Source: GCA-2718815 sp963578105 (GTDB taxonomy: Bacteria; Planctomycetota; Planctomycetia; Pirellulales; Pirellulaceae). From it: DNA of 64,000 nucleotides. Shown here in pieces: positions 36,025 to 44,821 of the stretch (within the stretch, counting starts at the first letter, position 1; the number at the start of each line of letters is the position of its first letter). Below the pieces are notes generated by a model. That model was not told where the DNA came from, made no database searches, and worked only from the letters and a program-made list of their open reading frames with translations. The stretch is taken from positions 1-64,000 of the forward strand of contig CAUZBP010000007.1 in NCBI GenBank assembly GCA_963578105.1. The letters run 5' to 3'. Both the position numbers and the translations under genes were made by a program.

Positions 36025-37041
36025 TTACTGGGCTGCGGAACGACTGCCGGCAGGCGATCCACCAATAGGATAGTTGTCGGGCAGGGGCCGACCCGCCGTG
36101 AGATATCCCAGGCGGTAGAGTTCTTCCTTCAAACGACGAAACTCCTGAAAGCTTTCGGGATAGGTCCAGACAGTGACTGTCGTCTGCTTTGAATCGTACC
36201 CCGAGAGGATTTGGCGGAAGTGTGACTGCTCAGACAGAGCCGTCTCAAACGGTTCTCCCAAATCGTCAGCGATGGGAATCAGGTGAAAACCTGTAACCCG
36301 TACAATTTCTTTTTGCTGTACCACCCCATGTCTGCTGATCGCGTGAGTCTTCTTGCCAATGGTGTACTTCATTCGAAAGCCGTGGATGGGACCAATGGTT
36401 TCAACAAACTCCGAGCTTTCCTTCAGCTTCCAGATCTTTTGTTGCCATCGGTTCGACAGAATATCGACCAGCTCATTCAAGGGCACATAAGCCAAACGAC
36501 CGTGCAGCAGTCGAAAGTGAACTTCCTTGCCAAACACTGTTTTGGCGAGGGGTGTGGGCAGGTGTTCCAACACGACACTCTGGTCGGCTTGTCGTTCCAG
36601 CGACTGCTGGCTGCGAGCCAGGTCTTCGAGTTCATTGCGGGCAACAAGCGTCGCCTGTTGGAGATCAAAATCCTGGCGTTCCGATTCATCCAAAGCCTGC
36701 CGTCGCTCTTCCTGGATGTGCTGAGCCGCCCGCAAAAGCGTGGCTAGTCGATTACGAAAATGATACTGTTGCTGGGTTTCTCTCTGAACCGCAACCAGTT
36801 TGTCTTGGATCGCATGAATGTCCCGCTGGACTTCTTCTCCGGTCACTCGAGGAGTCTCGACATCCACTTGCGACTCATCTGTGGACCTACTAGAAACAGC
36901 AGCTTCGACGAGGGCGTCCTTGGCACGCACACCAACGACCATCACCAGAATGATCATGATACCGACCAAATTGGCAACGATGTCCAGAAACGAATCCTGG
37001 CTGGAGTCCGCATCAGCGGAAGTGGTTCTTCGACATCTCAC
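36025..37041 (-). CDS. Single-TM coiled-coil protein, TolR/ExbD-like N-terminus (third gene of the ExbB-like module)
   Basis: A 338-residue protein of unknown function. A TM helix (residues 20-38, LDIVANLVGIMIILVMVVG) begins with Asp20, at the place where ExbD/TolR/MotB carry the proton-relay aspartate. Residues about 70-165 are a coiled coil rich in Gln, Glu and Arg. The C-terminal 160 residues look globular (VPLNELVDILSNRWQQKIW, VTVWTYPESFQEFRRLKEELYRLGYL). It overlaps the upstream 533-residue partner by 4 nt, and that overlaps the ExbB-like gene by 4 nt, so the three are translationally coupled. I infer a stator-like subunit; no peptidoglycan-binding motif is visible. Confidence 0.75.
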   Translation of the reverse strand: MRCRRTTSADADSSQDSFLDIVANLVGIMIILVMVVGVRAKDALVEAAVSSRSTDESQVDVETPRVTGEEVQRDIHAIQDKLVAVQRETQQQYHFRNRLATLLRAAQHIQEERRQALDESERQDFDLQQATLVARNELEDLARSQQSLERQADQSVVLEHLPTPLAKTVFGKEVHFRLLHGRLAYVPLNELVDILSNRWQQKIWKLKESSEFVETIGPIHGFRMKYTIGKKTHAISRHGVVQQKEIVRVTGFHLIPIADDLGEPFETALSEQSHFRQILSGYDSKQTTVTVWTYPESFQEFRRLKEELYRLGYLTAGRPLPDNYPIGGSPAGSRSAAQ

Positions 37042-38639
37042 CTCGTGTTCCTTCTCACTTCGATGCCACTTGAATCGAGCAAGGACTGCAACTTCAAAAA
37101 CCTTTGGTCAGCGTCGTCAGCCACTTCAACCATCAACACGGGCTTCCAATACGATCCCGCGCCGGCAATTCCCCAACGGTCCATGTGAGACCAGACGTGT
37201 GACACAAACTGATCGACGCTAGCCCGTGCCGAATCTCTAAATTTCGTAATGCGAGGTGGCGCAGGATCCCCTTTCTCGGGGTGTAAGACAAGTCGGTCGA
37301 GATAGCACGAAATTCGTATGGGACGAGCAAATGCTATAGCGCGAGGGGACGAATTCGGCAATCCCCAGTTACTGCCCCGCGACTGGGCCAATGATCTGAC
37401 GCTAAGGGAATTTTTTTGACGGTCCACTGTGACTCCAGCGGGGGCTTGCTGAGCTGAGACTCCAGAATCAGCACCTTGAGAACTGGCCTGCAAGCTGTTC
37501 TGCCCGCCCACCTCCGAGACATCATGACCCACCGCCTGATGACTCTGGGAACCCTGACCGTCTTCCTCCGATGAGTCCTGAACGTCGCCGTTTCCCTGCT
37601 CACCCCAACCGTTGTCCACAACAGAACTCGAACCACCATCGCGACGCACGAAACCACCGTGCTGCGAAGCAACCAACTCCGAGCCGACACCGCTTCCTCC
37701 TGACCTGCGATAACGGGACGGAGCTGCCCTGGCCAGATAAACACGTCGGCGACGGGCTTCCTGCACGGTTCTCTTAAGACGTTCAGCCAATTCAGGATCG
37801 GCCGGAGGATACTTGAGCTGCATTTCGTTGTCGATTAATTCGTAACCAAACTCCGCATCCCAGGACTTCATAGCGCGACGTGCCGCTGTGTAAGCCTGGG
37901 AACTGTGGGGCCGTACCACCAGCAGAGGGTAGGGCTCACCAACACCCTTAAGGTGACCATGTTCGGCGAGATACTCGCGTGTTGCCCGCAAAGCTGCAGC
38001 CAGCGGGTTTCCAGGACCCAGAGGTGATTGAAAATCTTTTTCCGTCAAGACAATCGCTTCCGGCTGAAGAATGACTCGATCTGGCAAACACTCAATGAAC
38101 ACAGGACGGCGGAGTGTGCCCTGAGGGCCCTGGTAGGCAACAATGGAGAAAGACCGGGGCCGATCATGAAGTTGCTGTTCGGCTTTTTCCAGTTCTTGTC
38201 GACGTTGTGCGATGGTTCGCTGTAGCTCTTCGAGTTGTCGACGCCTGTCCTCCTGTTCAGCAAACTTCGAGTTCAGAGGTTGTTGCATCGCCTCAGCCGC
38301 CCGCCGCAACTTTCCCAGTTCCTCCTGTACCCGACGAACGTGATCTTCCAAACCGGACAATCGCAGTCGTTCTCGTTCCAACTCTTTCTGTTTTTGCAGA
38401 CGCGCGTTCTGAAGCACCTCCAAACGCCATTCGAAATCTTCCCGTTCCAGCTGACGCTGCGCTTCAGCCTCCGCCCTTAACATTTCAGTCTGGTCGGAAA
38501 TACCGTGAGCCTCTGTACGAGCCTGCTGCACCAGGATAACCAGCAGCACAACCAAAGCCCCCATGGTGCAAATCAGTACCGCCAGGAAAGGAAAAAGGGA
38601 TGCCGTGGGAGTCGGCTGACGTAAACGAGCCCGTCTCAT
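37038..38639 (-). CDS. Single-TM coiled-coil protein (second gene of the ExbB-like module)
   Basis: A 533-residue protein of unknown function. A TM helix lies at about 16-37 (FPFLAVLICTMGALVVLLVILV), without an obvious charged residue inside. A long coiled coil follows (about 45-155, rich in EQR heptads), then a globular part with FIECLPDRVILQPEAI (about 180-300). Next comes a low-complexity Ser/Gly/Gln stretch (about 310-430), and then a second copy of the globular motif, ISCYLDRLVLHPEKG. The repeated CLPDRVILQPE / CYLDRLVLHPE segment suggests a duplicated domain. Overlaps of 4 nt on both sides tie it to the ExbB-like gene and the 338-residue partner. Confidence 0.75.
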   Translation of the reverse strand: MRRARLRQPTPTASLFPFLAVLICTMGALVVLLVILVQQARTEAHGISDQTEMLRAEAEAQRQLEREDFEWRLEVLQNARLQKQKELERERLRLSGLEDHVRRVQEELGKLRRAAEAMQQPLNSKFAEQEDRRRQLEELQRTIAQRRQELEKAEQQLHDRPRSFSIVAYQGPQGTLRRPVFIECLPDRVILQPEAIVLTEKDFQSPLGPGNPLAAALRATREYLAEHGHLKGVGEPYPLLVVRPHSSQAYTAARRAMKSWDAEFGYELIDNEMQLKYPPADPELAERLKRTVQEARRRRVYLARAAPSRYRRSGGSGVGSELVASQHGGFVRRDGGSSSVVDNGWGEQGNGDVQDSSEEDGQGSQSHQAVGHDVSEVGGQNSLQASSQGADSGVSAQQAPAGVTVDRQKNSLSVRSLAQSRGSNWGLPNSSPRAIAFARPIRISCYLDRLVLHPEKGDPAPPRITKFRDSARASVDQFVSHVWSHMDRWGIAGAGSYWKPVLMVEVADDADQRFLKLQSLLDSSGIEVRRNTR

Positions 38640-39979
38640 GCGGCGCGACCTTTGGATTTCGATTTCTGTTTTGTCAGCTTGACTTGCCGAGAAGTGGCCG
38701 AACCGACATCAAGTCTGGAGTTCAACAAATGGATAGCGGCTGCCAAACTCATTACGGTTTCCTCAAAATTGTGTTTTCCAGCCAGCGCCGAGAGGTTTTC
38801 ATTCAACGCTTTTTCAAGCTTAACCACTTCACCAGTAGCTTCCACAACCTCGCGCATGACGGATGTCTGATTGTTCAGTTCCGTATACTGCGCCTGGGCA
38901 TACTTGGCGTACTGAGTCATTGACGTTTGCAGATGTCCCCAATGTTCATGATTCCGTTCACTGGCCGTGACTTCAATTCGCCCTAGCTCGACTGCGTGCA
39001 GTTGCAATGATTTACTCAAAGATTCCGAAAGGGTGTTCTGCAGTTGTTCACCAATCGAAGATGAAATCCGGGACCACTGTTGTTGGGACTGGTCCATCGC
39101 GGTTTGCCACACGTTGGCTTGACGTTCGACAAGATCGCGACCTGATTGGACCATTGTTTCGGCCATTCTGCGCAACGAGGCAACATGGGGATCTTTCTCC
39201 GAACCAAGCTCCTGAAACCGTCCCACCAATTCAACGTCGGCACGCATGTCAACTACGACTGCTAACTGGGTTTCGAACTCGTCAACAAAAAGCTTGAAAA
39301 ACATAAGGAAGAGCGACAACGTCAATGCCAAGGTCGTGGTGTCAAAGGCAACACCTAGACCAGCCAGCAATCCTTCCATGGCCTGCTGTGGAAATTCCAC
39401 GAGTAAATTCGCATTCAACCCACCCAACGCCAAGGTGATTCCGATGACGGTACCAAGAAATCCCAAAGTCGGCGTGGCCCAAATTACCGTGCGAACCAGC
39501 CCATTCCCTTCCTGCACACGAATAGCATCTAGGTCCGCCAAATATTTGAGCTGCTCATCCAATCCATCTGCAGATCCTTTACGCCGTACAAACTCCAATG
39601 CGTCATACAAGCGTTTCCCGAGAGTGGTTTTACGAGCACGTTCGGGTAACTCTTCGAACGTTTGCAACAAACTGCTACAGTCTTTGGCTGACTGTCCACC
39701 GCAAGGAATGGGTGGTAGTTGAACAAGTCTTAGAGAAAAATAGTTTCGGATGGTCTGCATCATCCTGATAGCTAAGGCGGCAACCCCAACAAAAAACATG
39801 GCCGCTTCAACATATTCGACGGGATGACCTGTAAAGTAACGTCTGATCAGATGGTGGCTCAACGCCCCCTGGTGAATCAAAACATAAAAGCAAATCCAAA
39901 CTGCCAAACCCCAAAACACTGGCCAACCCAAGTTAGACAGCATTGAAAGCAAGAAATTTTCGTGCTTATTCTTTTCCAC
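38636..39979 (-). CDS. MotA/TolQ/ExbB-family proton-channel protein with long cytoplasmic tail
   Basis: A 447-residue membrane protein from GTG 39979 (AAGGA about 8 nt upstream). Helices lie at about 20-38, 55-76, 164-187 and 200-229. The TolQ/ExbB core is seen in TPTLGFLGTVIGITLALGGL and EGLLAGLGVAFDTTTLALTLSLFLMF. Unlike ExbB, a tail of about 215 residues (230-447) extends into the cytoplasm, mostly coiled coil with many Gln/Ser, ending with a basic KLTKQKSKSKGRAA. It is the first gene of a three-gene unit with 4-nt overlaps and separate from the classical exbB at 58970. Presumably it forms a proton-driven complex with the two single-TM partners; the load it moves is unknown. Confidence 0.88.
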   Translation of the reverse strand: MEKNKHENFLLSMLSNLGWPVFWGLAVWICFYVLIHQGALSHHLIRRYFTGHPVEYVEAAMFFVGVAALAIRMMQTIRNYFSLRLVQLPPIPCGGQSAKDCSSLLQTFEELPERARKTTLGKRLYDALEFVRRKGSADGLDEQLKYLADLDAIRVQEGNGLVRTVIWATPTLGFLGTVIGITLALGGLNANLLVEFPQQAMEGLLAGLGVAFDTTTLALTLSLFLMFFKLFVDEFETQLAVVVDMRADVELVGRFQELGSEKDPHVASLRRMAETMVQSGRDLVERQANVWQTAMDQSQQQWSRISSSIGEQLQNTLSESLSKSLQLHAVELGRIEVTASERNHEHWGHLQTSMTQYAKYAQAQYTELNNQTSVMREVVEATGEVVKLEKALNENLSALAGKHNFEETVMSLAAAIHLLNSRLDVGSATSRQVKLTKQKSKSKGRAA

Positions 39980-40318
39980 CTTAAGATTCCTTTCTCTCGG
40001 CGCAGCTTCGACCCGGTCACGGCCAGCGCGGTTGACCTCAAAATCGGCGCAACCGTTGCATTTTAATGAATCTTAATCTGTCAAATCCGGCAGTTCGAGA
40101 GCATGACGCTGCAGGCAAGACCAGGTGGTGTAGCCCCGATGGTCTTTCGTTAGGATTTCCAACCCGCGAAAATCAAGCCCAAGACCGTTTTTCCCAGCGG
40201 AGATAGACCGCGAAAACTCGCTCAGCTAGTTGGTGTCCATTTTCGAGATAAATCTTTTGCCGTCGGTGCTGGCAATTCACCGATGTCGTGAGCTAGCCGC
40301 AGTCCGGATATCAACAGC
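39980..40318. other. Intergenic region between the ExbB-like module and the queD terminator
   Basis: No gene is supported here. It should hold the promoter of the three-gene module on the minus strand. TTGACA (complement of 40079-40084) is followed by TAAAAT after only 13 nt, which is too close, so no promoter is called. Confidence 0.4.
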
Positions 40319-40363
40319 AAAAAAACAAGCCCGACCAGTCCGATAACGGACATTGGTCGGGCT
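40319..40363 (-). terminator. Intrinsic terminator downstream of queD
   Basis: On the minus strand AGCCCGACC (complement of 40055-type arm at 40355-40363) pairs with GGTCGGGCT (arm 40328-40336), with an inner GTCCG/CGGAC stem (40338-40342 and 40347-40351) and a 4-nt loop. A T7 tract (40319-40325 read on the minus strand) follows the stem. This is a classic Rho-independent terminator for the queD transcript, about 185 nt after its stop. A 43-codon open frame across it is explained by the hairpin and T tract. Confidence 0.85.
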
Positions 40364-40546
40364 CTCGTCCCCCCTGGGAATTCGATACGATGCCGTCGCA
40401 CCGAGCGAATGTAACACTGGGATGATCCAAAACATCGGCTCCCGATTGCACGATACTTTGGCAATAATTTCCGATTGCGCAAGGTCTTTCGACAAATCAG
40501 GACTGTTTTATAGCCCCTTCAGTGTCCATCCTTTGGACGCGGGTCT

Positions 40547-40948
40547 CTAATCCCGGTAGGTTGCATGGCAGCGCGGAGTCTCCCAGAGTTGGCACTCGAC
40601 AATAGGAAATCCGTGATTCCGCGTGAAATCGAAGATGAGACGAGCAATGTTCTCTGCAGTTGGATTGGTATCCATCAGAAACATTGGCTCCTCCAAATCA
40701 CGTAGCAGGGGAACAGCAGGGTCATCTTTGCAAAGAAGCATGCGGTGATCCAGAGTTTCGTCAATCCAGCCACTGACAACCTGCTTGATATCTGAAAAAT
40801 CCAACACCATTCCGCGATGGTCCAAAGCCGGGGACTCCACCGTAATAATCGCCCGACCATTGTGGCCATGTAGATGTCGACACTTGCCATCGTAGTTCAG
40901 CAGGCGGTGGCCGTAGCAAAAGTCGATTTCGCGTGATACCTGGAACAT
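40547..40948 (-). CDS. queD: 6-carboxy-5,6,7,8-tetrahydropterin synthase / 6-pyruvoyl-tetrahydropterin synthase family
   Basis: QueD converts dihydroneopterin triphosphate to 6-carboxytetrahydropterin for queuosine and related deazapurines. From ATG 40948 (AAGGAG upstream) the protein has 133 residues; a TTG start at 40981 is less likely. Zinc ligands are His14 (CYGHRLL) and His27 and His29 in CRHLHGHN, with catalytic Cys23 in the same motif. LDHRMLL and NPTAENIARLIFDF follow, as in the family. The gene stands alone and ends at an intrinsic terminator. PTPS activity toward biopterin cannot be excluded. Confidence 0.92.
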   Translation of the reverse strand: MFQVSREIDFCYGHRLLNYDGKCRHLHGHNGRAIITVESPALDHRGMVLDFSDIKQVVSGWIDETLDHRMLLCKDDPAVPLLRDLEEPMFLMDTNPTAENIARLIFDFTRNHGFPIVECQLWETPRCHATYRD

Positions 40949-41168
40949 GAATACAAGCAACTCCTTAGCCGTTTGCAGCAATTGTTAAAAAGGCCCTGGA
41001 CGGGAGACGGTAGGATTGTGGCAGAAATCGGGTGTTCAACACCCCAGCTCTCCCTGCTGCCATACGACTGCCTGAAAATCTTTGGTTCAGTTGGCTTTAA
41101 ATGACGATTCTCACCCGAAATAAACCACCTCAGCATTGTAGGTACAGCAGTTTCCCTCGGCGAGGGCC

Positions 41169-41381
41169 TCAAGCGTCGCTTTTCCAGAAGAATTTGTCGC
41201 TAGCGAACTGCGCGTGACCAAAGTGGTTTTCAAATGGTGGCTTCTCTCGAACCCCAACGTAACGCACTGTCACCCGGTCGACGTTACTGCCTCCGGGAAC
41301 GTGATTCCGTTGAGGGCCATGGTCGCCTGCCCGAATTTGCTTCACAAAGCTCTTGCGACGAGTGAGACGACACGTGTACAC
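41169..41381 (-). CDS. Possible small protein of unknown function
   Basis: A 70-codon frame (GTG start) in the 570-bp gap between queD and the small secreted protein. Its composition is protein-like (for example RNHVPGGSNVDRVTVRYVGVR and FENHFGHAQFASDKFFWK), with no TM segment and no recognised motif. Codon use resembles neighbouring genes. There is no strong RBS, so this is uncertain. The rest of 40949-41475 shows nothing definite. Confidence 0.3.
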   Translation of the reverse strand: MYTCRLTRRKSFVKQIRAGDHGPQRNHVPGGSNVDRVTVRYVGVREKPPFENHFGHAQFASDKFFWKSDA

Positions 41382-41475
41382 TCCGCGCAGGTTGGGGCTT
41401 GCCGCTGGTGCCCCCTGAAAGGCTTATATCGATTAACCTAAGCAACTGAAAAGACAGGATTTATAACAAAAACTC

Positions 41476-41503
41476 TTGCAATGGAGCTTGGTCCTTTTAG
41501 AAT
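41476..41503 (+). promoter_or_regulatory. Candidate promoter for the small secreted protein
   Basis: TTGCAA (41476-41481), a 16-nt spacer and TAGAAT (41498-41503) lie 50 nt before the ATG at 41554. The -10 matches 5 of 6 and the -35 matches 4 of 6. Confidence 0.5.
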
Positions 41504-41553
41504 AGAGTCTAGGAGTCCCAAGTCTTCGCAATATCTACAGAGAAAGGTAGAAG

Positions 41554-41889
41554 ATGCGTGCGATGACATGTGGGATTTTCATGGTTGCAGGTCTGACGAT
41601 CGCAGCTCTTAGCATTTGGATAGAAGGGAATCCGGTTCACGCTCAACGAAATCCTCTGCAACAACGCATAGAGAAAGGCTTGCTAGCGCTGACGGTACCG
41701 GTTGGACCGGACAAGGAGTTTGTTGCCCTCGTGGACCCCATACAAAAGGTTATGGGTGTTTATCAGGTCGATGCTGAAAGTGGCGAGATTTTGTTGAAGA
41801 GTGTCCGTAACGTCAACTGGGACCTGCAGCTCGACGAGTTTAACGGAAGTAGTCCATCGCCGCGGGAGATCCGCGCCATGCTGGAATAG
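41554..41889 (+). CDS. Small secreted protein of unknown function
   Basis: A 111-residue protein with a signal peptide (residues 1-30, MVAGLTIAALSIW core, cleavage after VHA). The mature part is about 80 residues, without Cys: LTVPVGPDKEFVALVDPIQKVMGVYQVDAESGEILLKSVRNVNWDLQLDEFNG, read here only in pieces as VALVDPIQKVMGVYQ and GEILLKSVRNVNWD. I do not recognise a family. GAGAAAGG precedes the ATG. The gene lies 89 nt upstream of the helix-turn-helix/TM protein on the same strand and may be in its operon. Confidence 0.75.
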   Translation: MRAMTCGIFMVAGLTIAALSIWIEGNPVHAQRNPLQQRIEKGLLALTVPVGPDKEFVALVDPIQKVMGVYQVDAESGEILLKSVRNVNWDLQLDEFNGSSPSPREIRAMLE

Positions 41890-41978
41890 GAAAGGTTTCA
41901 CGGATCCGACTCCCTTCTTCCCCGGGGCGCTCTTACAGGCGATGGTTCCCTTCCCTGCATCGACAGGAGCCTTGAGCC

Positions 41979-43289
41979 ATGGCACGCAAGTTCATTGAAC
42001 TCAACGAAGTAGCCAGCCTGCTGGGAATGACTTCCGATGAAGTCAGCGACATGCGCAGCCAGGGAGACATCCATGGATACCGGGATGGTAGTATATGGAA
42101 ATTCAAAGTCGAAGAAGTGCAGAAAGCCGCCAACGATCGAGGGCTCTCAATAAGCGAAGCCGCCTTGGCAGGTGGAATGCCGCTTGGAGGCGATAGTTCG
42201 GCCTCTTCAGATGTAGACGCTGACCTGAACAATTTGTCGGATGTCCCACTGGATGATTCTAATGAATCCCTCTTAGTCACCGACGAGGAGTTGAAACCAG
42301 GCCCGGAAGAAAGTGCGTCGATTACGGTGATCGGAACCAGGAACGACGTCATTTCCGATGCCGGAAGTGATCTGCACGACCTTCAGGGACCCGAAGACTC
42401 CGGCAGCGATTTACAGCTTGTTTCGCCTAGTGGTCCCAGCGAGGTCGCACCTGCAGATCCAGATGTCCTCACCAATGGATCGGATGACCTCCTTTTGGCG
42501 GCATCCGATCCGGAGCCCAATAGTGATGTAGAAGGAATTTCCAAGGACGCTGCCGTCGCCTCGGACAGCGGAGAAAACATCCCGTCTCGCGATTCCTCGT
42601 CGGTAGAAAATGAATCCGATTTACAGCTCGAAGAAAGTGGCCTGGTGGTTGACGAAGACAGCGAATCAGATTCCGTTTCAATTGGCGACAGTGACCTCGT
42701 GTTAGGCAGTTCCCCCGGAAACGATATCGTTCTCAGTTCGGGCGATAGTGGCATCTCGCTGAGCAGCCCCTCGGATACGGGTCTTGCTCTGACAGGTCTT
42801 TCTCTGACGGAATTCGAACTGGACGGATCCTCTGCAGAATCAGGATTAGAATTGCCCGGAGACATTTCACCACTCGAGGAGGAAGGTGTAGCCTCCGGCG
42901 AAATCACCCCTGACGATTTCTTACTCACACCGGTAGACGAAGGCACTGGCGATGAAAGCGACAGTGGATCCCAGGTCATTGCATTAGGTCCTGACGACAG
43001 CTACAGCGAGGACATCCTGGACACCGAAGCGTCGGCGGCTCTGCAGGAGGCCGAACCCCTGACGACTGCCAGCCAGCCCGGAACGACTCCCAGCGTCATG
43101 CCCGCAGCAGCAACCTCCGAATCTACCTATTCGATCTGGAATGTCTTGGCGCTCTCCATGATTGTAGTTTTTCTAATGTTGACCGGGATGTTCATGTATG
43201 ACTTGGTCCGTCACATCTGGAGTTGGGACGAACCTTATTCGCTCAACAGTGGACTAATGGACTGGTTATTATCGACACTGGGTGGCTAG
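41979..43289 (+). CDS. Excisionase-like HTH protein with Ser/Asp-rich linker and C-terminal TM helix
   Basis: A 436-residue protein of unusual build. Residues about 1-55 (FIELNEVASLLGMTSDEVSD, then HGYRDGSIWKFKVEEV) fit an excisionase/MerR-type DNA-binding helix-turn-helix. Residues about 65-370 are an acidic low-complexity stretch dominated by Ser, Asp, Glu and Gly, with recurring SDLQL, SDLVL and SGISLSS units. A single TM helix spans about 386-406 (WNVLALSMIVVFLMLTGMFM), leaving some 30 residues outside. This is a candidate membrane-tethered DNA-binding protein, or the HTH may serve protein binding. It follows the small secreted protein by 89 nt. Confidence 0.75.
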   Translation: MARKFIELNEVASLLGMTSDEVSDMRSQGDIHGYRDGSIWKFKVEEVQKAANDRGLSISEAALAGGMPLGGDSSASSDVDADLNNLSDVPLDDSNESLLVTDEELKPGPEESASITVIGTRNDVISDAGSDLHDLQGPEDSGSDLQLVSPSGPSEVAPADPDVLTNGSDDLLLAASDPEPNSDVEGISKDAAVASDSGENIPSRDSSSVENESDLQLEESGLVVDEDSESDSVSIGDSDLVLGSSPGNDIVLSSGDSGISLSSPSDTGLALTGLSLTEFELDGSSAESGLELPGDISPLEEEGVASGEITPDDFLLTPVDEGTGDESDSGSQVIALGPDDSYSEDILDTEASAALQEAEPLTTASQPGTTPSVMPAAATSESTYSIWNVLALSMIVVFLMLTGMFMYDLVRHIWSWDEPYSLNSGLMDWLLSTLGG

Positions 43290-43672
43290 TCGATTTTGGA
43301 TAGCATCCACCCCCGGGTACAACAGACCGTTCAGAACCCGCTGCCTCCGGCCCATTCCGGTGTCCGGGAAGCCTAAATGGCCCTGTACGTTTTGGGGGTT
43401 GAAGCGATATAATCTTAAAAGCTTGAGGCTGCCCAGCTAGAGAAACCGGCTGACCATCTTGGCCACCAGGCACTCATTCCAGGTGATCGGCCGAAGGCTG
43501 GACTCGGAGAACTCGCATGCTGTGAGCGATCTTCCGACCAGACTCGCGCCACATCGTTGTGCCTCACAGCCTGCTCGCTGCCTTCCCTGGCTTGGTTCGC
43601 GTGCTTCGCAGCCTTACACGGAAGTTTCAAGTTCCAAGCAAAGGATGTTGCCCAACCTTCACGGGGAAAAAA
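43290..43672. other. Intergenic region upstream of the lipoprotein gene
   Basis: About 380 bp. The frame of the next gene extends into it to 43559, but that part lacks an RBS and precedes the signal peptide. TATAAT occurs at 43408-43413 without a convincing -35. Nothing else is seen. Confidence 0.4.
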
Positions 43673-44803
43673 TTGTTGGTTCGAATTTTACAGGGACAAC
43701 TCCCAGCCAGATCAATTCTGCGACTCGCACAAGCTGTAGTGCTTGCTGGGTCGGGCCTGTTGATTGCGCTTGGATGTGGTCGACAGGAACAGATTCGGAC
43801 CTATCGTATTTCCAAACCGGATCCTACCGATCAGCGGTATCCCGGGCAAACTCCCGACCGTACCCTGGCCGCGATCATTTTACGTGAGAATCAAGGTTGG
43901 TTTTTCAAATTGACTGGACCCCATGACGTGGTTGGTGATCAGGTTAAAACTTTTCGCGAGTTCATCCAGTCGGTGAAATTTTCGAAAAACCCGAACGCGG
44001 CGCCGGCTTGGTCGACACCGGACCAGTGGAAAAGATTACCGGGAACTGGCATTCGATTTGCCACGCTTCAAATTCCGACCCAGACCGGCCCTCTCGACTT
44101 GTCCGTGACGCCCCTTTCTCTTCCACCCCAAAACTCTGACACCTATGTGTTGTCCAATATCAACCGCTGGCGGAACGAACTGGGACTGGCACCTCTTTCA
44201 ACACCGGACCATTCCCAGGTGACAACAACTGTGGCACTCGAAGATGGCCAGGCGACTCTGGTTGATCTGTCAGGTCATCGCAGTGCAAATGCCGGAGACC
44301 GCTTGCCCATGACTCCCAGCCCGACAACTACCGGGCCATCCAATCGGACATCCGCCGTTTCCCAGACACAAGTCGAATACGTCACTCCACCCGGTTGGCA
44401 GCCTGGCGAGCGAGTTGTATCACGTGGCGGAATTACGTTGCGTTATGTGGTGGCGCTGGAGGTCATCGACGGAGACCAACGGATAGAAATCACCGTTAGT
44501 ACTTTTCCGCCTCGGATGGCCAACGTCCTGGACAACATCAATCGTTGGCGTCTTCAGATCGGTCTCGAGGAAACCCGAGACACCGAATTGGAAAAGCAAC
44601 TACAAGAGGTTCGGGTGGGAAACATTTCAGGTCAGTTGATTGAACTGACCAGTCCCGACAAAATCCAACCACGGCAAAGTATTTACGCCGTCCTGACATC
44701 GCACGCTGGGCTGGCTTGGTTTATCAAATTGAAAGGCGATGCCGGGTTGGCGCTTCGAGAACGAAAACATTTCGAGCAGTTTTACTCTTCGATCCGTTTC
44801 TGA
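43673..44803 (+). CDS. Probable lipoprotein with two homologous domains, upstream of ccsBA
   Basis: I place the start at TTG 43673, preceded by GGGG at 6 nt, which gives 376 residues with a signal ending GLLIALGCG, a lipobox-like site. The protein contains two related halves. WFFKLTGPHDVVGDQVKTF near the N-terminus matches WFIKLKGDAGLALRERKHF at the C-terminus. SNINRWRNELGLAPL in the first half matches DNINRWRLQIGLEET in the second. I do not recognise a named family. It ends 18 nt before the cytochrome c synthetase gene, so the pair is likely an operon and the lipoprotein may act in the same extracytoplasmic process. Confidence 0.75.
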   Translation: MLVRILQGQLPARSILRLAQAVVLAGSGLLIALGCGRQEQIRTYRISKPDPTDQRYPGQTPDRTLAAIILRENQGWFFKLTGPHDVVGDQVKTFREFIQSVKFSKNPNAAPAWSTPDQWKRLPGTGIRFATLQIPTQTGPLDLSVTPLSLPPQNSDTYVLSNINRWRNELGLAPLSTPDHSQVTTTVALEDGQATLVDLSGHRSANAGDRLPMTPSPTTTGPSNRTSAVSQTQVEYVTPPGWQPGERVVSRGGITLRYVVALEVIDGDQRIEITVSTFPPRMANVLDNINRWRLQIGLEETRDTELEKQLQEVRVGNISGQLIELTSPDKIQPRQSIYAVLTSHAGLAWFIKLKGDAGLALRERKHFEQFYSSIRF

Positions 44804-44821
44804 CTCCGACGAGATTTCCGC

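Noticed and set aside
36025..39979. Zorya-type defence system (ZorA/ZorB-like)
   Set aside because: The ExbB-like protein with long tail recalls ZorA, but there is no OmpA-like ZorB domain and no ZorC, ZorD or ZorE helicase/nuclease gene nearby.
40222..40353. Small membrane peptide frame on the minus strand (MSVIGLVGLVFLLLISGL...)
   Set aside because: The start and hydrophobic codons coincide with a strong intrinsic terminator hairpin and its T tract; the T-rich tract alone produces the Leu/Phe run.
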